The position numbers were made by a program, and so were the translations under genes. DNA of 64,000 nucleotides. It comes from JADJOY01 sp046331705 [NCBI: bacterium]. Lineage in GTDB: Bacteria; JADJOY01. Of this stretch, positions 42,866 to 53,056 are shown piece by piece; positions within the stretch are counted from its first letter, which is position 1; the number at the start of each line of letters is the position of its first letter. Where the stretch lies: positions 1 through 64,000 of the forward strand of contig JAXLQJ010000022.1 in assembly GCA_046331705.1 (NCBI GenBank). Reading direction: 5' to 3'. The notes under the pieces were generated by a model. That model was not told the origin of the DNA, ran no database searches, and saw nothing but the letters and a program-made list of their open reading frames with translations.

Positions 42866-44088
42866 GTGACGTGAAACCCGTGAGCCTTCCTTCCGATCAG
42901 AACGCCAGCGGCCGTTCGTTCGGCGCCGAAGAGCTCGAGCTGCTGCGGCAGGTGATCGAGTCGGGCACGCTCAATTGCACCAAGGGCACGGTGGTCCGCG
43001 AGCTGGAGGCGCGCTTCGCCAAGAAGGTCGGCTCGACGAGCTGCCGCACCACGACCTCGGGCACGGCCGCGATCCACGCCGCGGTGGCGAGCATCGACCC
43101 CGAGCCCGGCGACGAGATCGTCACCACTCCCATCACCGACATGGGCGGCATCACGCCCATCCTCTACCAGACGGCGATCCCGGTGTTCGCGGACTGCGAT
43201 CCGCTCACCTACAACGTCACCGCGGAGACGATCGCCAAGAAGATCACCCGGCGCACCAAGGCGATCCTGGTGACGCACCTCTTCGGCAACCCGTGCGACA
43301 TGGATCCGATCATGGACCTGGCCAACGCGAAGGGCCTGCCGGTGATCGAGGACTGCGCGCAGGCCTACGGCACCACCTACAAGGGCAAGCACGTCGGGAA
43401 CATCGGCGCGATCGGCGCGTTCAGCCTGCAGCAGGGCAAGCACATGACCACCGGCGAGGGTGGCTTCGTGGTCACCAACGATCCCGCCCACGAGCGCCGC
43501 ATGCGGCTCTTCATCGACAAGGCGTGGGGCTACGGCGACCGCAATCCCGATCACTACTTCCTGGCCATGAACTACCGCATGACGGAGCTGCAGGGCGCGG
43601 TGGCGCTGGCGCAGCTCGAGAAGCTCGACGCGATGGTGGCCCATCGCATCGCCATGGCCGATCGGCTGACCGCGGCCATCGCCGACGTGCGCGGCGTCGC
43701 CGTGCCCAAGGTCACGCCGGGCGGGCGCCACACTTACTGGAAGTACTGCGTGCGCATCGATCCCCACAAGATCAAGGGCGGCTCGGTGGGATTCGGCGAC
43801 GCGCTCAAGCCGCTCGGCGTGATGTCGGCACCGCGCTACATCCAGAAGCTCGCCTTCGAGTGCGAGGTGCTGCGCGATCACGTGACCTTCGGCAAGAGCA
43901 AGTTCCCGTACGAGGGACCGCACCGCGCCGGCGAGCCGCCCGTCGTCTACGACAAGGCCGAGTACCCGGGCTCGACGGAAGCGCTCGCCGACGTGGTCGT
44001 GCTGCCGTGGAACGAGCGCTACACCACCGAGCACGTCGACGCCATCGCCGCCATCATCCGCAAGGCCGCCGCCGATCTCGCGATCTGA
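42862..44088 (+). CDS. DegT/DnrJ/EryC1/StrS sugar aminotransferase
   Basis: 408 residues, PLP-dependent. TSGTAAIHAAVASIDPEPGDEIVTTPITDMGG, VIEDCAQAYGTTYKGKHVG and AFSLQQGKHMTTGEGGF, with the Schiff-base Lys193, define the family; NYRMTELQGAVALAQLEKLD follows. These enzymes transfer an amino group from glutamate to a keto-sugar nucleotide. The gene overlaps the upstream deacetylase (ATGA) and has a strong AGGAGG site. With the dehydrogenase and acyltransferase that follow, it fits a WbpE-like step in making a 2,3-diacetamido sugar or a similar residue; the exact sugar is inference. Confidence 0.93.
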   Translation: MSDVKPVSLPSDQNASGRSFGAEELELLRQVIESGTLNCTKGTVVRELEARFAKKVGSTSCRTTTSGTAAIHAAVASIDPEPGDEIVTTPITDMGGITPILYQTAIPVFADCDPLTYNVTAETIAKKITRRTKAILVTHLFGNPCDMDPIMDLANAKGLPVIEDCAQAYGTTYKGKHVGNIGAIGAFSLQQGKHMTTGEGGFVVTNDPAHERRMRLFIDKAWGYGDRNPDHYFLAMNYRMTELQGAVALAQLEKLDAMVAHRIAMADRLTAAIADVRGVAVPKVTPGGRHTYWKYCVRIDPHKIKGGSVGFGDALKPLGVMSAPRYIQKLAFECEVLRDHVTFGKSKFPYEGPHRAGEPPVVYDKAEYPGSTEALADVVVLPWNERYTTEHVDAIAAIIRKAAADLAI

Positions 44089-44121
44089 CGGCCGGCACCG
44101 AAGCAAGCGAGGAGAATCCCC

Positions 44122-45123
44122 ATGTCCACTTCCACGCAACCGCTGCGCGCCGCCCTGGTGGGCTGCGGGCGCATCGCCCAGTCCCATCTCGAAGCGCTGG
44201 CGCACATCCCCGACATCCAGCTCGAGGCCGTGGTCGACGTGAAGAGCGCCGCCGCCGAGGCCGTCGCCGAGCAGCGCCGCTGCAAGCTGCTCACGGATTA
44301 CCGGGACACGTCGCTGCTGGCGTCGATCGACGCGGCGATCATCTGCACGCCGCCGAGCACCCACTTCGCGATGGCGAAGCATTTCCTCTCGAACGGCGTC
44401 CACGTGCTCTGCGAGAAGCCGCTCACGATCGCCTCCTCCGAGGCGCAAGAGCTGGTCGAGCTCAGCGAGCGTGCGGGCCTCAGGCTCATGATGGCGTCCA
44501 AGTTCCGCTACGTGGACGACATCATCAAAGCGAAGGCGATCATCGAGGCCGGCATCCTGGGCAAGCTGATCCTCTTCGAGAACGCCTTCTGCAGCAAAGT
44601 GCTGATGAAGGACCGCTGGAACTCGCAGCGCGCGGCGGCCGGCGGCGGCGTGCTCATCGACAACGGCTGTCACTCGGCCGACATCGCCCGCTATCTCCTC
44701 GGCCCGATCCAGTCGGTGCAGGCCGAGTTCGGGATCTCGGCGCAGGGCCTCGAGGTCGAGGACACCGCCCGCATCCAGTTCCGCACCGAGGGCGGCGTGA
44801 TGGGGACGATCGATTTGAGCTGGAGCCTGAACAAGGACTCCGAGAGCTACATCAGCGTGCACGGCTCCTCGGGCACGCTGCACATCGGCTGGGCGGGAAG
44901 CCGCTACCGCCAGGACGGCAACTCGAACTGGGTGGGCTTCGGCACCGGCTACCAGAAGGTGGCCGCGTTCAAGAGCCAGCTCGAGAATTTCCTGGGCTGG
45001 ATCCGCGGCTCGGACGTGCCCCGGATCACGACCGCCGACGCGCTCGCCTCCGTTCGCGTGATCGAAGCGGCCTACGCCGCTGCCGGGCGCGACAACTGGC
45101 TGGTCGTGCCGAGGGCAGCGTGA
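44122..45123 (+). CDS. Gfo/Idh/MocA sugar-nucleotide dehydrogenase (WbpB/WlbA-like)
   Basis: 333 residues. RAALVGCGRIAQSHLEAL is the NAD fold; AAIICTPPSTHFAMAKHFLSNGVHVLCEKPL contains the intact EKP catalytic motif. RFRYVDD-like KFRYVDDIIKAK, GGGVLIDNGCHSADIARYLLG and the C-terminal sheet complete the fold. In O-antigen pathways of this order (dehydrogenase, aminotransferase, acetyltransferase), such an enzyme oxidises C3 of a UDP-GlcNAc-derived sugar to the 3-keto form that the aminotransferase uses. Gap to the aminotransferase is 33 bases with an AGGAG site; its stop overlaps the acyltransferase start. The complete EKP contrasts with the AETP of the relative at 27620. Confidence 0.92.
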   Translation: MSTSTQPLRAALVGCGRIAQSHLEALAHIPDIQLEAVVDVKSAAAEAVAEQRRCKLLTDYRDTSLLASIDAAIICTPPSTHFAMAKHFLSNGVHVLCEKPLTIASSEAQELVELSERAGLRLMMASKFRYVDDIIKAKAIIEAGILGKLILFENAFCSKVLMKDRWNSQRAAAGGGVLIDNGCHSADIARYLLGPIQSVQAEFGISAQGLEVEDTARIQFRTEGGVMGTIDLSWSLNKDSESYISVHGSSGTLHIGWAGSRYRQDGNSNWVGFGTGYQKVAAFKSQLENFLGWIRGSDVPRITTADALASVRVIEAAYAAAGRDNWLVVPRAA

Positions 45124-45782
45124 GCGGCGCGACAGCGCCGGCCCTCGAACCGGCCTGGACGCACCCGTCCGCGCTCGTCGAGGCGGGCGTCGAGCTCGGA
45201 CCGGGAACGAAGGTCTGGGACAACGTCCACATCCGCCGCAACGCCCGGATCGGCAAGTCGTGCATCATCGGCGAGAAGACGTACGTCGCGTACGAGGTGC
45301 AGATCGGCGACTTCTGCAAGCTCAACGCGTCGGTTTACGTGTGCGCCCAGGTGACCATCGAGGATTTCGTGATGATCGCGGCGCACACGGTCTTCACCAA
45401 CGATCGCTACCCGCGCGCCGGCAACCTCGCGCTCACCGGGCTCGAGACCTCGGACGTCACCGACGAGACGCTGGCGACGCGCGTGTGCCGCGGCGTCACC
45501 ATCGGCGCCAACGCGACGATCGGGCCGGGCATCACGCTCGGCGAGTTCTCGATGGTCGGCATGGGCTCGGTCGTGACCCGCGACGTCCCGCCGTTTCGGC
45601 TGGTGGCGGGCAATCCGGCGCGGCCGGTGGCGTGGGTGTGCGCCTGTGGCGAGCCGCTCGCCAAGGGCGAGGACGGCGAGGTCGCGCCCGGGCAAGCCGC
45701 GCGCCAGCTCGACTGTCACCGCTGCCAGCGCCGCTATCGACTCGACGCGTTCGAGGGTCTGCGCCCGCTCGAGGACGGGTGA
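45120..45782 (+). CDS. left-handed beta-helix (hexapeptide) acyltransferase, WbpD-like
   Basis: 220 residues from a GTG that overlaps the upstream stop (GTGA). Hexapeptide repeats are obvious: ELGPGTKVWDNVHI, ARIGKSCIIGEKTYV, VQIGDFCKLNASVYV, VTIGANATIGPGITLGEFSMVGMGSVVTRDVP. VFTNDRYPRA and GNPARPVAWV are signatures of the sugar N-acetyltransferases of the WbpD/WlbB group. The C-terminus adds CACG and CHRC, probably a small zinc ribbon. It should acylate the amino group introduced by the aminotransferase two genes earlier, using acetyl-CoA. The next gene starts in its stop codon (TGATG). Confidence 0.92.
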   Translation: MSGATAPALEPAWTHPSALVEAGVELGPGTKVWDNVHIRRNARIGKSCIIGEKTYVAYEVQIGDFCKLNASVYVCAQVTIEDFVMIAAHTVFTNDRYPRAGNLALTGLETSDVTDETLATRVCRGVTIGANATIGPGITLGEFSMVGMGSVVTRDVPPFRLVAGNPARPVAWVCACGEPLAKGEDGEVAPGQAARQLDCHRCQRRYRLDAFEGLRPLEDG

Positions 45783-47146
45783 TGAGGACCGCCGTCGTCG
45801 GCGGCGGTCTTCTCGGGCTCACGCTCGCGCACCGGCTCACGGGGCTCGGCCACGCGGTCGAGCTCTTCGAGGCGGCGCCCGAGCTCGGTGGCCTGGCGTG
45901 CTCCCACGACTACGGCTCCTTCACGTGGGACCGCTTCTACCACTGCATCCTGCCGCAGGATCAGGCGCTGATCGCGCTGCTCGAGGAGCTCGGCCTCGGC
46001 AGCGAGCTCTGCTTCCGAACCACCGGCACGGGGTACTGGTCGGCGAATCGTTTCCATTCGATGAGCAGCAACACGGACTTCCTGCGCTTTCCGTTGCTCT
46101 CGTTCGTCGACAAGGGGCGTCTCGGCGCCGCGATCGTGTACGCGACCCGCTTCGCGGACCCCTTCGAGCTCTACCGGGTGACCGCCCAGGACTGGCTCAC
46201 CAAGATCTGCGGTCGCCGCACCTACGAGGTCTTCTGGCGACCGTTGCTCAAGGCGAAGTTCGGAACCTTCTACGATCAAGTCGCCGCGGTCTTCATCTGG
46301 GCCACGCTCACACGACTCTTCGGTGCGCGGCGCGGCGCCGGCGCCAAGGAGAATCTCGGTTACGCGCGCGGCGGCTACGCGCGAATCCTGCGCACCCTCG
46401 CGACGAAGCTCACCGAGCGCGGCACGGTCATCCACCTGCAGACACCCGTGGCCGGGATCCGTCGCGTCCCCGCGCGAGCGGGCGCACGCGAGGGCTGTGC
46501 GCTCGCGTGGTCCACCGCGGACGGCCAGCCGGCGCACGACGAGTTCGACCAGGTCTTCTTCACGGCCCCCACCCGCCTCGCCGAGCATCTGGTCGGGGAC
46601 GACCTGATCTCGCACGTGCAGCGGATGGCCGCGGATTTTCCGACCTCGAATGCGTATCTGGGCGTCGCGTGCGCCGTGCTCGCCCTCAAGAAGCCGCTCA
46701 CGCCCTACTACGTTCTCAACATCGGCGACGAGTCCGTCGAGCTCACCGGCGTGATCGAGATGACGAACCTGGTGGATCGGGATGCCGAGACCAACGGCCG
46801 CGCGCTGGTCTATCTGCCGCGCTACCTGGGCGCCGACGACGAGCGGCTTGCCGCCCCGGACAGCGAGCTGCTCGACGCTCTCGTCGGCCGCGGCCTGAAG
46901 ACGATCTTCCCCGAGTTCCGCGACTCCGACATCGACTACGCCGGCGTCCACCGCGCCCGTTACGTCCAGCCGCTTCCGCTGGTCGGCGCCGCGCCCACCG
47001 ACGCGAAGAAGCAAGCCGGCCTCGAGCGCCCCTTCCAGATCGTGAACACCGCGATGCTCACCTGCGCGACCCTCAACAACAACGAGGTCGTTTCCCTCGT
47101 CGACAACTACGTCCGTCGCCACGCCGCCGAGCTCAGCGCGTCGTGA
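45782..47146 (+). CDS. FAD-dependent oxidoreductase (UDP-galactopyranose-mutase / desaturase-like)
   Basis: 454 residues. TAVVGGGLLGLTLAHRLTGLGHAVELFEAAPELGG is the FAD-binding fold of the NAD(P)-binding/amine-oxidase superfamily. YARGGYARILRTLATKL is a segment common to putative protoporphyrinogen-oxidase/UGM-like proteins found in polysaccharide clusters, and the closing FQIVNTAMLTCATLNNNEVVSLVDNYV fits the same group. It may isomerise or oxidise a sugar nucleotide or a lipid carrier; I cannot say which. It is the last gene of the operon; its start overlaps the acyltransferase stop by one base. An inverted-repeat element begins 20 bases after its stop. Confidence 0.87.
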   Translation: MRTAVVGGGLLGLTLAHRLTGLGHAVELFEAAPELGGLACSHDYGSFTWDRFYHCILPQDQALIALLEELGLGSELCFRTTGTGYWSANRFHSMSSNTDFLRFPLLSFVDKGRLGAAIVYATRFADPFELYRVTAQDWLTKICGRRTYEVFWRPLLKAKFGTFYDQVAAVFIWATLTRLFGARRGAGAKENLGYARGGYARILRTLATKLTERGTVIHLQTPVAGIRRVPARAGAREGCALAWSTADGQPAHDEFDQVFFTAPTRLAEHLVGDDLISHVQRMAADFPTSNAYLGVACAVLALKKPLTPYYVLNIGDESVELTGVIEMTNLVDRDAETNGRALVYLPRYLGADDERLAAPDSELLDALVGRGLKTIFPEFRDSDIDYAGVHRARYVQPLPLVGAAPTDAKKQAGLERPFQIVNTAMLTCATLNNNEVVSLVDNYVRRHAAELSAS

Positions 47147-47165
47147 CGGGGTCTGCCAGGGCGAG

Positions 47166-47305
47166 CAGGCTGCTGAAGAAGACACGCGCCCGAGGCGTGC
47201 CGACGAGCGTCGCGAGTCGGCTTGGGGTCGGGGGTCTGGAACAGACCCCCGAGCAAGCATCGGCGGGCTCGAACGACTCGCGACTGCGAGCTGTTCAGCA
47301 GCCTG
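47166..47305. mobile_element. MITE-like nested inverted-repeat element
   Basis: A 140-base palindromic unit with terminal repeats CAGGCTGCTGAA (47166-47177) and TTCAGCAGCCTG (47294-47305), perfect over 12 bp. Inside lie three more paired arms: CGCGAGTCG/CGACTCGCG, GCTTG/CAAGC, and a central hairpin GGGGGTCTG-GAA-CAGACCCCC. No transposase is encoded and no target duplication is obvious. It lies 20 bases from the ends of both convergent genes and could act as a two-way terminator. Confidence 0.55.
47230..47250. terminator. central hairpin of the inverted-repeat element
   Basis: A perfect 9-bp stem GGGGGTCTG/CAGACCCCC with a three-base GAA loop. It is very stable and lies midway between two convergent stop codons. 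It lacks a T-run on either strand. Confidence 0.4.
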
Positions 47306-47323
47306 GGACACCGGGCCGCGTGC

Positions 47324-47839
47324 TCACGCGGCCAGCGCCGGCCCGAACATCCGCGCGCACGCGTCGGGATTCATGAACCCTCGGTAACGCTTGGCCTCGG
47401 CGCGCGTCAGCACCTCGATCAGGAAGGTGCCGTCGATCCACACCTCGATCACGCGAAAGACACCACCGCGCTCGCAGCCGAGCGCGCGCCAGCCAGCGCG
47501 GGCCGCGATCTCGAGCACCCGCGTCTCGCTCAGGTCGGAGACGATCGCCGCATGGAACGCCGAGGCACCGAGCCGCGGCCCGTCGGGACGGATCTGATCT
47601 TCCCAGGGCATCGGCTCCGGGCCCGACGGCTGGCGCGCAGGATCGACGTCTCCCTCGCCGGGATGGTGGGCCATCCGCTCGGGCATGACCTCGATGGCAA
47701 GGCCGGAGCCGTCGTTGGCGACGGCGACGAACGATCCCGGCACCACCGGGAAGGCGAACACGGATCCCGAGACGAGCTCGGCGAGTGCGCGCGCGGTGGC
47801 TTCCGGCGCACGGGATGCGATCGAGAAGTGAGCAATCAT
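47324..47839 (-). CDS. VOC/glyoxalase-like small protein
   Basis: 171 residues starting at ATG 47839, which has an ideal AGGAGG seven bases upstream. Two similar halves are suggested: IAHFSIASRAPEATARALAELV ... AFPVVPGSFVAVANDGSGLAIEVMP, and GASAFHAAIVSDLSETRVLEIAARAGW ... FRVIEVWIDGTFLIEVL. This beta-alpha-beta-beta-beta duplication is that of vicinal-oxygen-chelate (VOC) proteins. Metal ligands could be the His in AHFSIA, the Glu in IEVMP, the His in AFHAAIV and the Glu in LIEVL. It is co-transcribed with the TetR regulator (gap of four bases). Detoxification or resistance is the usual role of such pairs; the substrate is unknown. Confidence 0.65.
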   Translation of the reverse strand: MIAHFSIASRAPEATARALAELVSGSVFAFPVVPGSFVAVANDGSGLAIEVMPERMAHHPGEGDVDPARQPSGPEPMPWEDQIRPDGPRLGASAFHAAIVSDLSETRVLEIAARAGWRALGCERGGVFRVIEVWIDGTFLIEVLTRAEAKRYRGFMNPDACARMFGPALAA

Positions 47840-47843
47840 GGCG

Positions 47844-48506
47844 TTACCTCCTGGTGGAACGTGACGAGACGCGATCGCGCGCATCCGCGGCGCCATCGCG
47901 CGACTGTTTGCGGAGATCGGCGAGAATCAGCCGGATGACCCACGCGGCGGCCGCCGCCGCTTCCTCGCCGGCGAGGCCCCACTGCTCACGCAGGGAGAGC
48001 CAGGCGTAGGCGCTGTGGAGAAGCTGGATCACCGCGGCCCCGCGGCGCCGGCGCTGCGCATCGAGCCCGCGCGTGGCGTCGGCGATCGCCGCCAGGAACG
48101 CGCGCTGGCGCTCGGCATCCAGCGCCGCGCGCATCTCGCGACCGCGCGGCGAGAGCACCGAGGCCTTGATCTGCGCCGGCATCCGATCGAAGCCGGTGAA
48201 CAGCGGCGCGAGCTGCTCGGTGAGCGATGCCTCGCTCGTCGGCATCCCGATCTCCGGGCTGATGCGCGCGTTGATCCACGCCCAGAGCCCCGTGAGCAGC
48301 GCGTCGCGCGTGGGGAAGTGCCGGTAGACCGTCATCTCGGTCACCTCCGCCCTCGCGGCCACGGCTCGATAGGTCAGCGTCTCGGCGGAGTCGCTCTCGC
48401 CGAGCAGCGACGACATCGCCTCCAGGATGCGCTGCCGGGTGGCGGCGGTCTGCGCGCGGCGCAACGGTGACTCGTATGTTGTCGATGCTTTCTTCATGTT
48501 AGTCAT
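47844..48506 (-). CDS. TetR/AcrR family transcriptional regulator
   Basis: 220 residues. The N-terminal helix-turn-helix is standard: RQRILEAMSSLLGESDSAETLTYRAVAARAEVTEMTVYRHFPTRDALLTGLW. The C-terminal ligand domain (SLTEQLAPLFTGFDRMPAQIKAS) is variable, as expected. Its stop TAA lies inside the ribosome site of the VOC-like gene, four bases before that start, so the two form one operon. Possible starts are ATG 48506 and ATG 48497; both lie in or at the edge of a perfect palindrome, which suggests the protein represses its own gene by covering the start of transcription or translation. Confidence 0.92.
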   Translation of the reverse strand: MTNMKKASTTYESPLRRAQTAATRQRILEAMSSLLGESDSAETLTYRAVAARAEVTEMTVYRHFPTRDALLTGLWAWINARISPEIGMPTSEASLTEQLAPLFTGFDRMPAQIKASVLSPRGREMRAALDAERQRAFLAAIADATRGLDAQRRRRGAAVIQLLHSAYAWLSLREQWGLAGEEAAAAAAWVIRLILADLRKQSRDGAADARDRVSSRSTRR

Positions 48507-48514
48507 ACTAACAT
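48496..48514. promoter_or_regulatory. 19-bp palindromic operator of the TetR regulator
   Basis: ATGTTAGT-CAT-ACTAACAT on the plus strand is a perfect 8-3-8 palindrome, in a locally A/T-rich stretch. It covers the ATG 48506 start of the TetR gene. Size and symmetry are those of a TetR-dimer operator. Confidence 0.7.
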
Positions 48515-48649
48515 CACGATCACGAGCCCGCAAGTCGGCGCGCCGCCGATTCGAGCCTTCGACGACGAGCCGGGGAATCCCGGGGCACGCGGTGCCCGCA
48601 GGCGCCCACGAGAGCGCCGCTCCCGCACCGACACCCGTCCCAGCGGGCG

Positions 48650-51166
48650 TCACTCCGCGAGGCGCAGCGTCTCGCCGATCTGGTGGGTGGTGATCTCGGT
48701 CTCGCAGTAAGGGAAGCGGACCCATTCCTTGCGGGAGTACAGGGCGGTCTGGTCGCCGAAATGGGGGCTTTCGGGGTCGGTCGACTGGGAGTGCGTCAGG
48801 ATGGTCTCGGCGATGGGGCAATCGCCGTCATCCCAGGTGACGGCCTGGATGTACGAGTTGCCGTAGTCGACGTCGAAGTAGCCGCCGCGTTCGAGCGGGG
48901 CGCCGATGACGCCGAAGGTGCCGAGACCCGTGTCGCCGCCGTGGAGCGGAACGACGACCTCGTTGCGGGGGTAGAACTGCACCTCGCCCCAGCGGGCATC
49001 GAGGGCGACGCCGGCGTCGTCGAGCGCGGTGACGGCGTTGGCGAGCAGGCCCAGCACGAGCGTGCGGTTCGCCTCCACGCTGGTGTCGATGCCGCGCGGG
49101 GTGTGCACGGGATCGGCGCGATCGAAGTCCACGCGCCAGAGCTCGCCCGAGCGCACCACACCTTGGAACTCGTCGCCGCGCTCGGCTTCCATGCCGCGCC
49201 AGAGCTCGGTCCACACCTGGGCACCGCGACTCTCGAGGTTCACCTTGCGGTCCCAGCCGCGCAGCGCATCACACGCCGCGAGGGCGCGCCTGGCGATGTC
49301 GTCGGTCGCGGGTGCGGCGCCGTCGCAGATCGCGAGCACGTCGTCGAGGGCGATCTCGGCACCCAGGACGCGGTTCGCGTACATGAGCGCCTGGAGCGTG
49401 GGCAGATCGAAGCCGGCCTCGCTGCCGAGGCCGTCGCTGCGATCCTTGCGCGCCGCGACCAGCACGTGCCCCATCCGTGCGCGCAGGCTCTGCGGCTCGT
49501 TCTCCCATTGCGTCCAGCCCATCACCAGCGGGAAACCGGTGAGGGGCGTGCTCGGGTTGGCGATCCAGTAGCTGTTGTTGCCGTTCGCCACGTAGTCGGT
49601 GGTGCGCAGCACGGGGCGCGAGGCGTAGCCGAAGGCGTTCGAGCCGGGCGGCGAGTCGGCGTCCTCGCCCCATTCGCACGCCGACGTCGAACCGTCGAGC
49701 GCCAGGATCGCGTTCGAGGTCGCCCGCGCGAGCACCTGCCCCACGACACTCTTCGAGCAGCGTTCGAGCTGGGCTTGGGTGACGTGCGGCACGGCGGACA
49801 CCTCGCCGTAGAACGCCTCGCCGTCGCGATCGGCGGCCAGGGTGTGGAAGACGGGATTGCCGATCGAGCGCAGCGCCGTCGTGAAGTCGTCGAGGTTTCG
49901 CGACTGGCCCACGGCAATCCATTGCTGTGCGGAGCGCAACGGCGTGGTGAGGTTCGCGTCGCGCATCGCCAGGAGCTTGCCGTTCACCATCGGCCACCCG
50001 TCGAGCAGCGAGCTGAAGGCGGCGAGGTCGAGGATCAGGCCGTGATGCGAGCTGTAGAAGGTGTGGCTGCGGGATTCGAGCGAGCCGTCGGCGCGCCGGA
50101 CCTGGATCTCGATGGTGTCGGCGGTGATGTCGCGCCAGCCGTCGTCGTAGCGGTAGCGCAGCGGGTTCGCGGGATCGATCTCGAGCTGGTAGAGCGTGAA
50201 GCGAGTGGCTTGCGAGACGGTGTGGGTCCACGCGACGTCGCGGTTGAAGCCGATGCCCACCCACGGCAATCCCTGCAGCGCCGCACCGGCGGCGTCGTAG
50301 ACCCCGGGGATCGTGAGGTGGACCTCGTACCAGCGGCCGCTGCCGTTCCACGGCTGGTGTGGATTGCCGAGCAACATGCCCTTGCCGCTGCGCGTGAGGT
50401 CGCGGCCGAGGGCAATCCCGTTCGAGCCACCGTGATCGTGGAGCGACGCCGCGAGACGCGCGAGGCCGGGCACGGCGTCGACCGCGAGCGCCGCGGCAAG
50501 CGCGTCCTCGGTGCGCGCCGCGGCCGACGCTGCGCCAGCGGTGCGCGCGCCGCCGGGGCCGTTCACCGCGAGGATCGCGTCACGGATGACTCCGAGATCC
50601 GAGCTTCCCGCCAGCGCGATGCGCCGCAGGTACATCCAGAGATCGACGTCGTCCACCTCGTACACCCACGGCGCGCTCCGGCACCCCGCGGGTCCCAGGG
50701 CGAGCCGATCGATACCGGTGTCGCGCAGATAACGGTTCATCCCCGCCGCGAAACCGCGGCCCAGGGCCTGCACCTCGCCGGGCAACGCGTCGACGAAGCG
50801 CGCGCGGAATTGCTCCTTGGTTCCGTTCAGGAAGCGGAACAGGAAATCCGCGCCGGGATCGCCCTCGTCCTCGCCCATCCGCTCCGCCGAACGTCCCGAC
50901 GCGAGCGCGATCTCGCGCATCGTCACGCAATAGTCGTCTTGGGAATAGGCATAGCCGTAGCCGAACGCGAGGCTCTCCCAGTCGCCGGCGGTCACGTGCG
51001 GGATGCCGTACTCCGTGCGACGGATGTCGGCGGAGAGGCGGCGGGCGCTCCCAGTCGAATCGCCGCACGCGGAGCCGACGGCGAGCGCGAGGAAGAGCAG
51101 CAGCGCCAAGCGTAGGTGAGAAGGTCGCTGGCGTAGGCCAGTGACGCGGGTATCGGCCGTCGTCAT
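48650..51166 (-). CDS. penicillin acylase family lipoprotein (Ntn hydrolase)
   Basis: 838 residues. A signal ending in the lipobox VGSAC is followed by the alpha-chain region ([29 protein letters not shown]), typical of penicillin-amidase/AHL-acylase precursors. The autocleavage site is [13 protein letters not shown], where Ser248 becomes the N-terminal nucleophile of the beta chain. The oxyanion/Asn region (YWIANPSTP) and the end [15 protein letters not shown] are also conserved. Such enzymes cleave amide bonds of acyl-homoserine lactones, penicillins or siderophore precursors in the periplasm. A lipid anchor is less usual than a soluble form. The substrate is not readable; quorum quenching is one possibility. 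Confidence 0.92.
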   Translation of the reverse strand: MTTADTRVTGLRQRPSHLRLALLLFLALAVGSACGDSTGSARRLSADIRRTEYGIPHVTAGDWESLAFGYGYAYSQDDYCVTMREIALASGRSAERMGEDEGDPGADFLFRFLNGTKEQFRARFVDALPGEVQALGRGFAAGMNRYLRDTGIDRLALGPAGCRSAPWVYEVDDVDLWMYLRRIALAGSSDLGVIRDAILAVNGPGGARTAGAASAAARTEDALAAALAVDAVPGLARLAASLHDHGGSNGIALGRDLTRSGKGMLLGNPHQPWNGSGRWYEVHLTIPGVYDAAGAALQGLPWVGIGFNRDVAWTHTVSQATRFTLYQLEIDPANPLRYRYDDGWRDITADTIEIQVRRADGSLESRSHTFYSSHHGLILDLAAFSSLLDGWPMVNGKLLAMRDANLTTPLRSAQQWIAVGQSRNLDDFTTALRSIGNPVFHTLAADRDGEAFYGEVSAVPHVTQAQLERCSKSVVGQVLARATSNAILALDGSTSACEWGEDADSPPGSNAFGYASRPVLRTTDYVANGNNSYWIANPSTPLTGFPLVMGWTQWENEPQSLRARMGHVLVAARKDRSDGLGSEAGFDLPTLQALMYANRVLGAEIALDDVLAICDGAAPATDDIARRALAACDALRGWDRKVNLESRGAQVWTELWRGMEAERGDEFQGVVRSGELWRVDFDRADPVHTPRGIDTSVEANRTLVLGLLANAVTALDDAGVALDARWGEVQFYPRNEVVVPLHGGDTGLGTFGVIGAPLERGGYFDVDYGNSYIQAVTWDDGDCPIAETILTHSQSTDPESPHFGDQTALYSRKEWVRFPYCETEITTHQIGETLRLAE

Positions 51167-51349
51167 GACGCGAACGCTAGTGCATCGCCCCCCGCACGCG
51201 CCACTCGGGTGCTCGCGCTCGGGTGCTCGCGCATGCGCGCGGGAGTGCTCGCTCGCGTGAACCCACGCCGCAAGCCTCGCCGATGCGCCCAGCCTGGTAC
51301 CGCCCGCTCCCTTCGGCGCGAGCCCTCGACGCGAACCGGGACGAAGCGA

Positions 51350-52924
<1,575 letters not shown>

Positions 52925-52946
52925 CGATAACTCCGCTATCCAACGC

Positions 52947-52980
52947 ATAACGCTCGATCGTTATTCGCACCATAACGATC
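52947..52980. promoter_or_regulatory. inverted-repeat half-site array between norR and ytfE
   Basis: Three ATAACG-type half-sites alternate in orientation: ATAACG 52947-52952, CGTTAT 52959-52964, ATAACG 52972-52977. The last two belong to a perfect 9-7-9 inverted repeat with arms GATCGTTAT (52956-52964) and ATAACGATC (52972-52980). Its centre is about 70 bases before the likely ytfE transcription start, a normal enhancer distance for a sigma-54 activator. A GT-N7-AC, the NorR core, also occurs at 52960-52970. Confidence 0.6.
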
Positions 52981-53015
52981 AGTCCAAACTTCTGCCATCA
53001 CAGGAGTTTTCGATC

Positions 53016-53029
53016 GGCATCGGACCTGC
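53016..53029 (+). promoter_or_regulatory. sigma-54-like (-24/-12) promoter of ytfE
   Basis: CGGCAT ... CTGCG places GG (53016-53017) and GC (53028-53029) exactly ten bases apart, as required for sigma-54, with four of six bases matching TGGCAC. Transcription would start near 53040, 17 bases before the ytfE ATG, leaving room for the AGGAGG site. Confidence 0.55.
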
Positions 53030-53056
53030 GTTGGGACCTGAGCAGGAGGAAGCGCC

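Noticed and set aside
27620-47146. Linking the orphan carbamoyltransferase, PKS and sugar operon into one antibiotic cluster
   Set aside because: They are separated by kinase, helicase, sirtuin and membrane-transferase genes on both strands, with no shared operon or transporter.
47146-47938. A plus-strand frame through the inverted-repeat element and VOC-like gene
   Set aside because: The peptide is generated by the palindromic repeat and by the antisense of the VOC-like gene, which has an ideal AGGAGG site on the other strand.
48427-48693. A small plus-strand frame between the TetR and acylase genes
   Set aside because: It opposes the TetR start and its operator palindrome, has no ribosome site and no recognisable domain.
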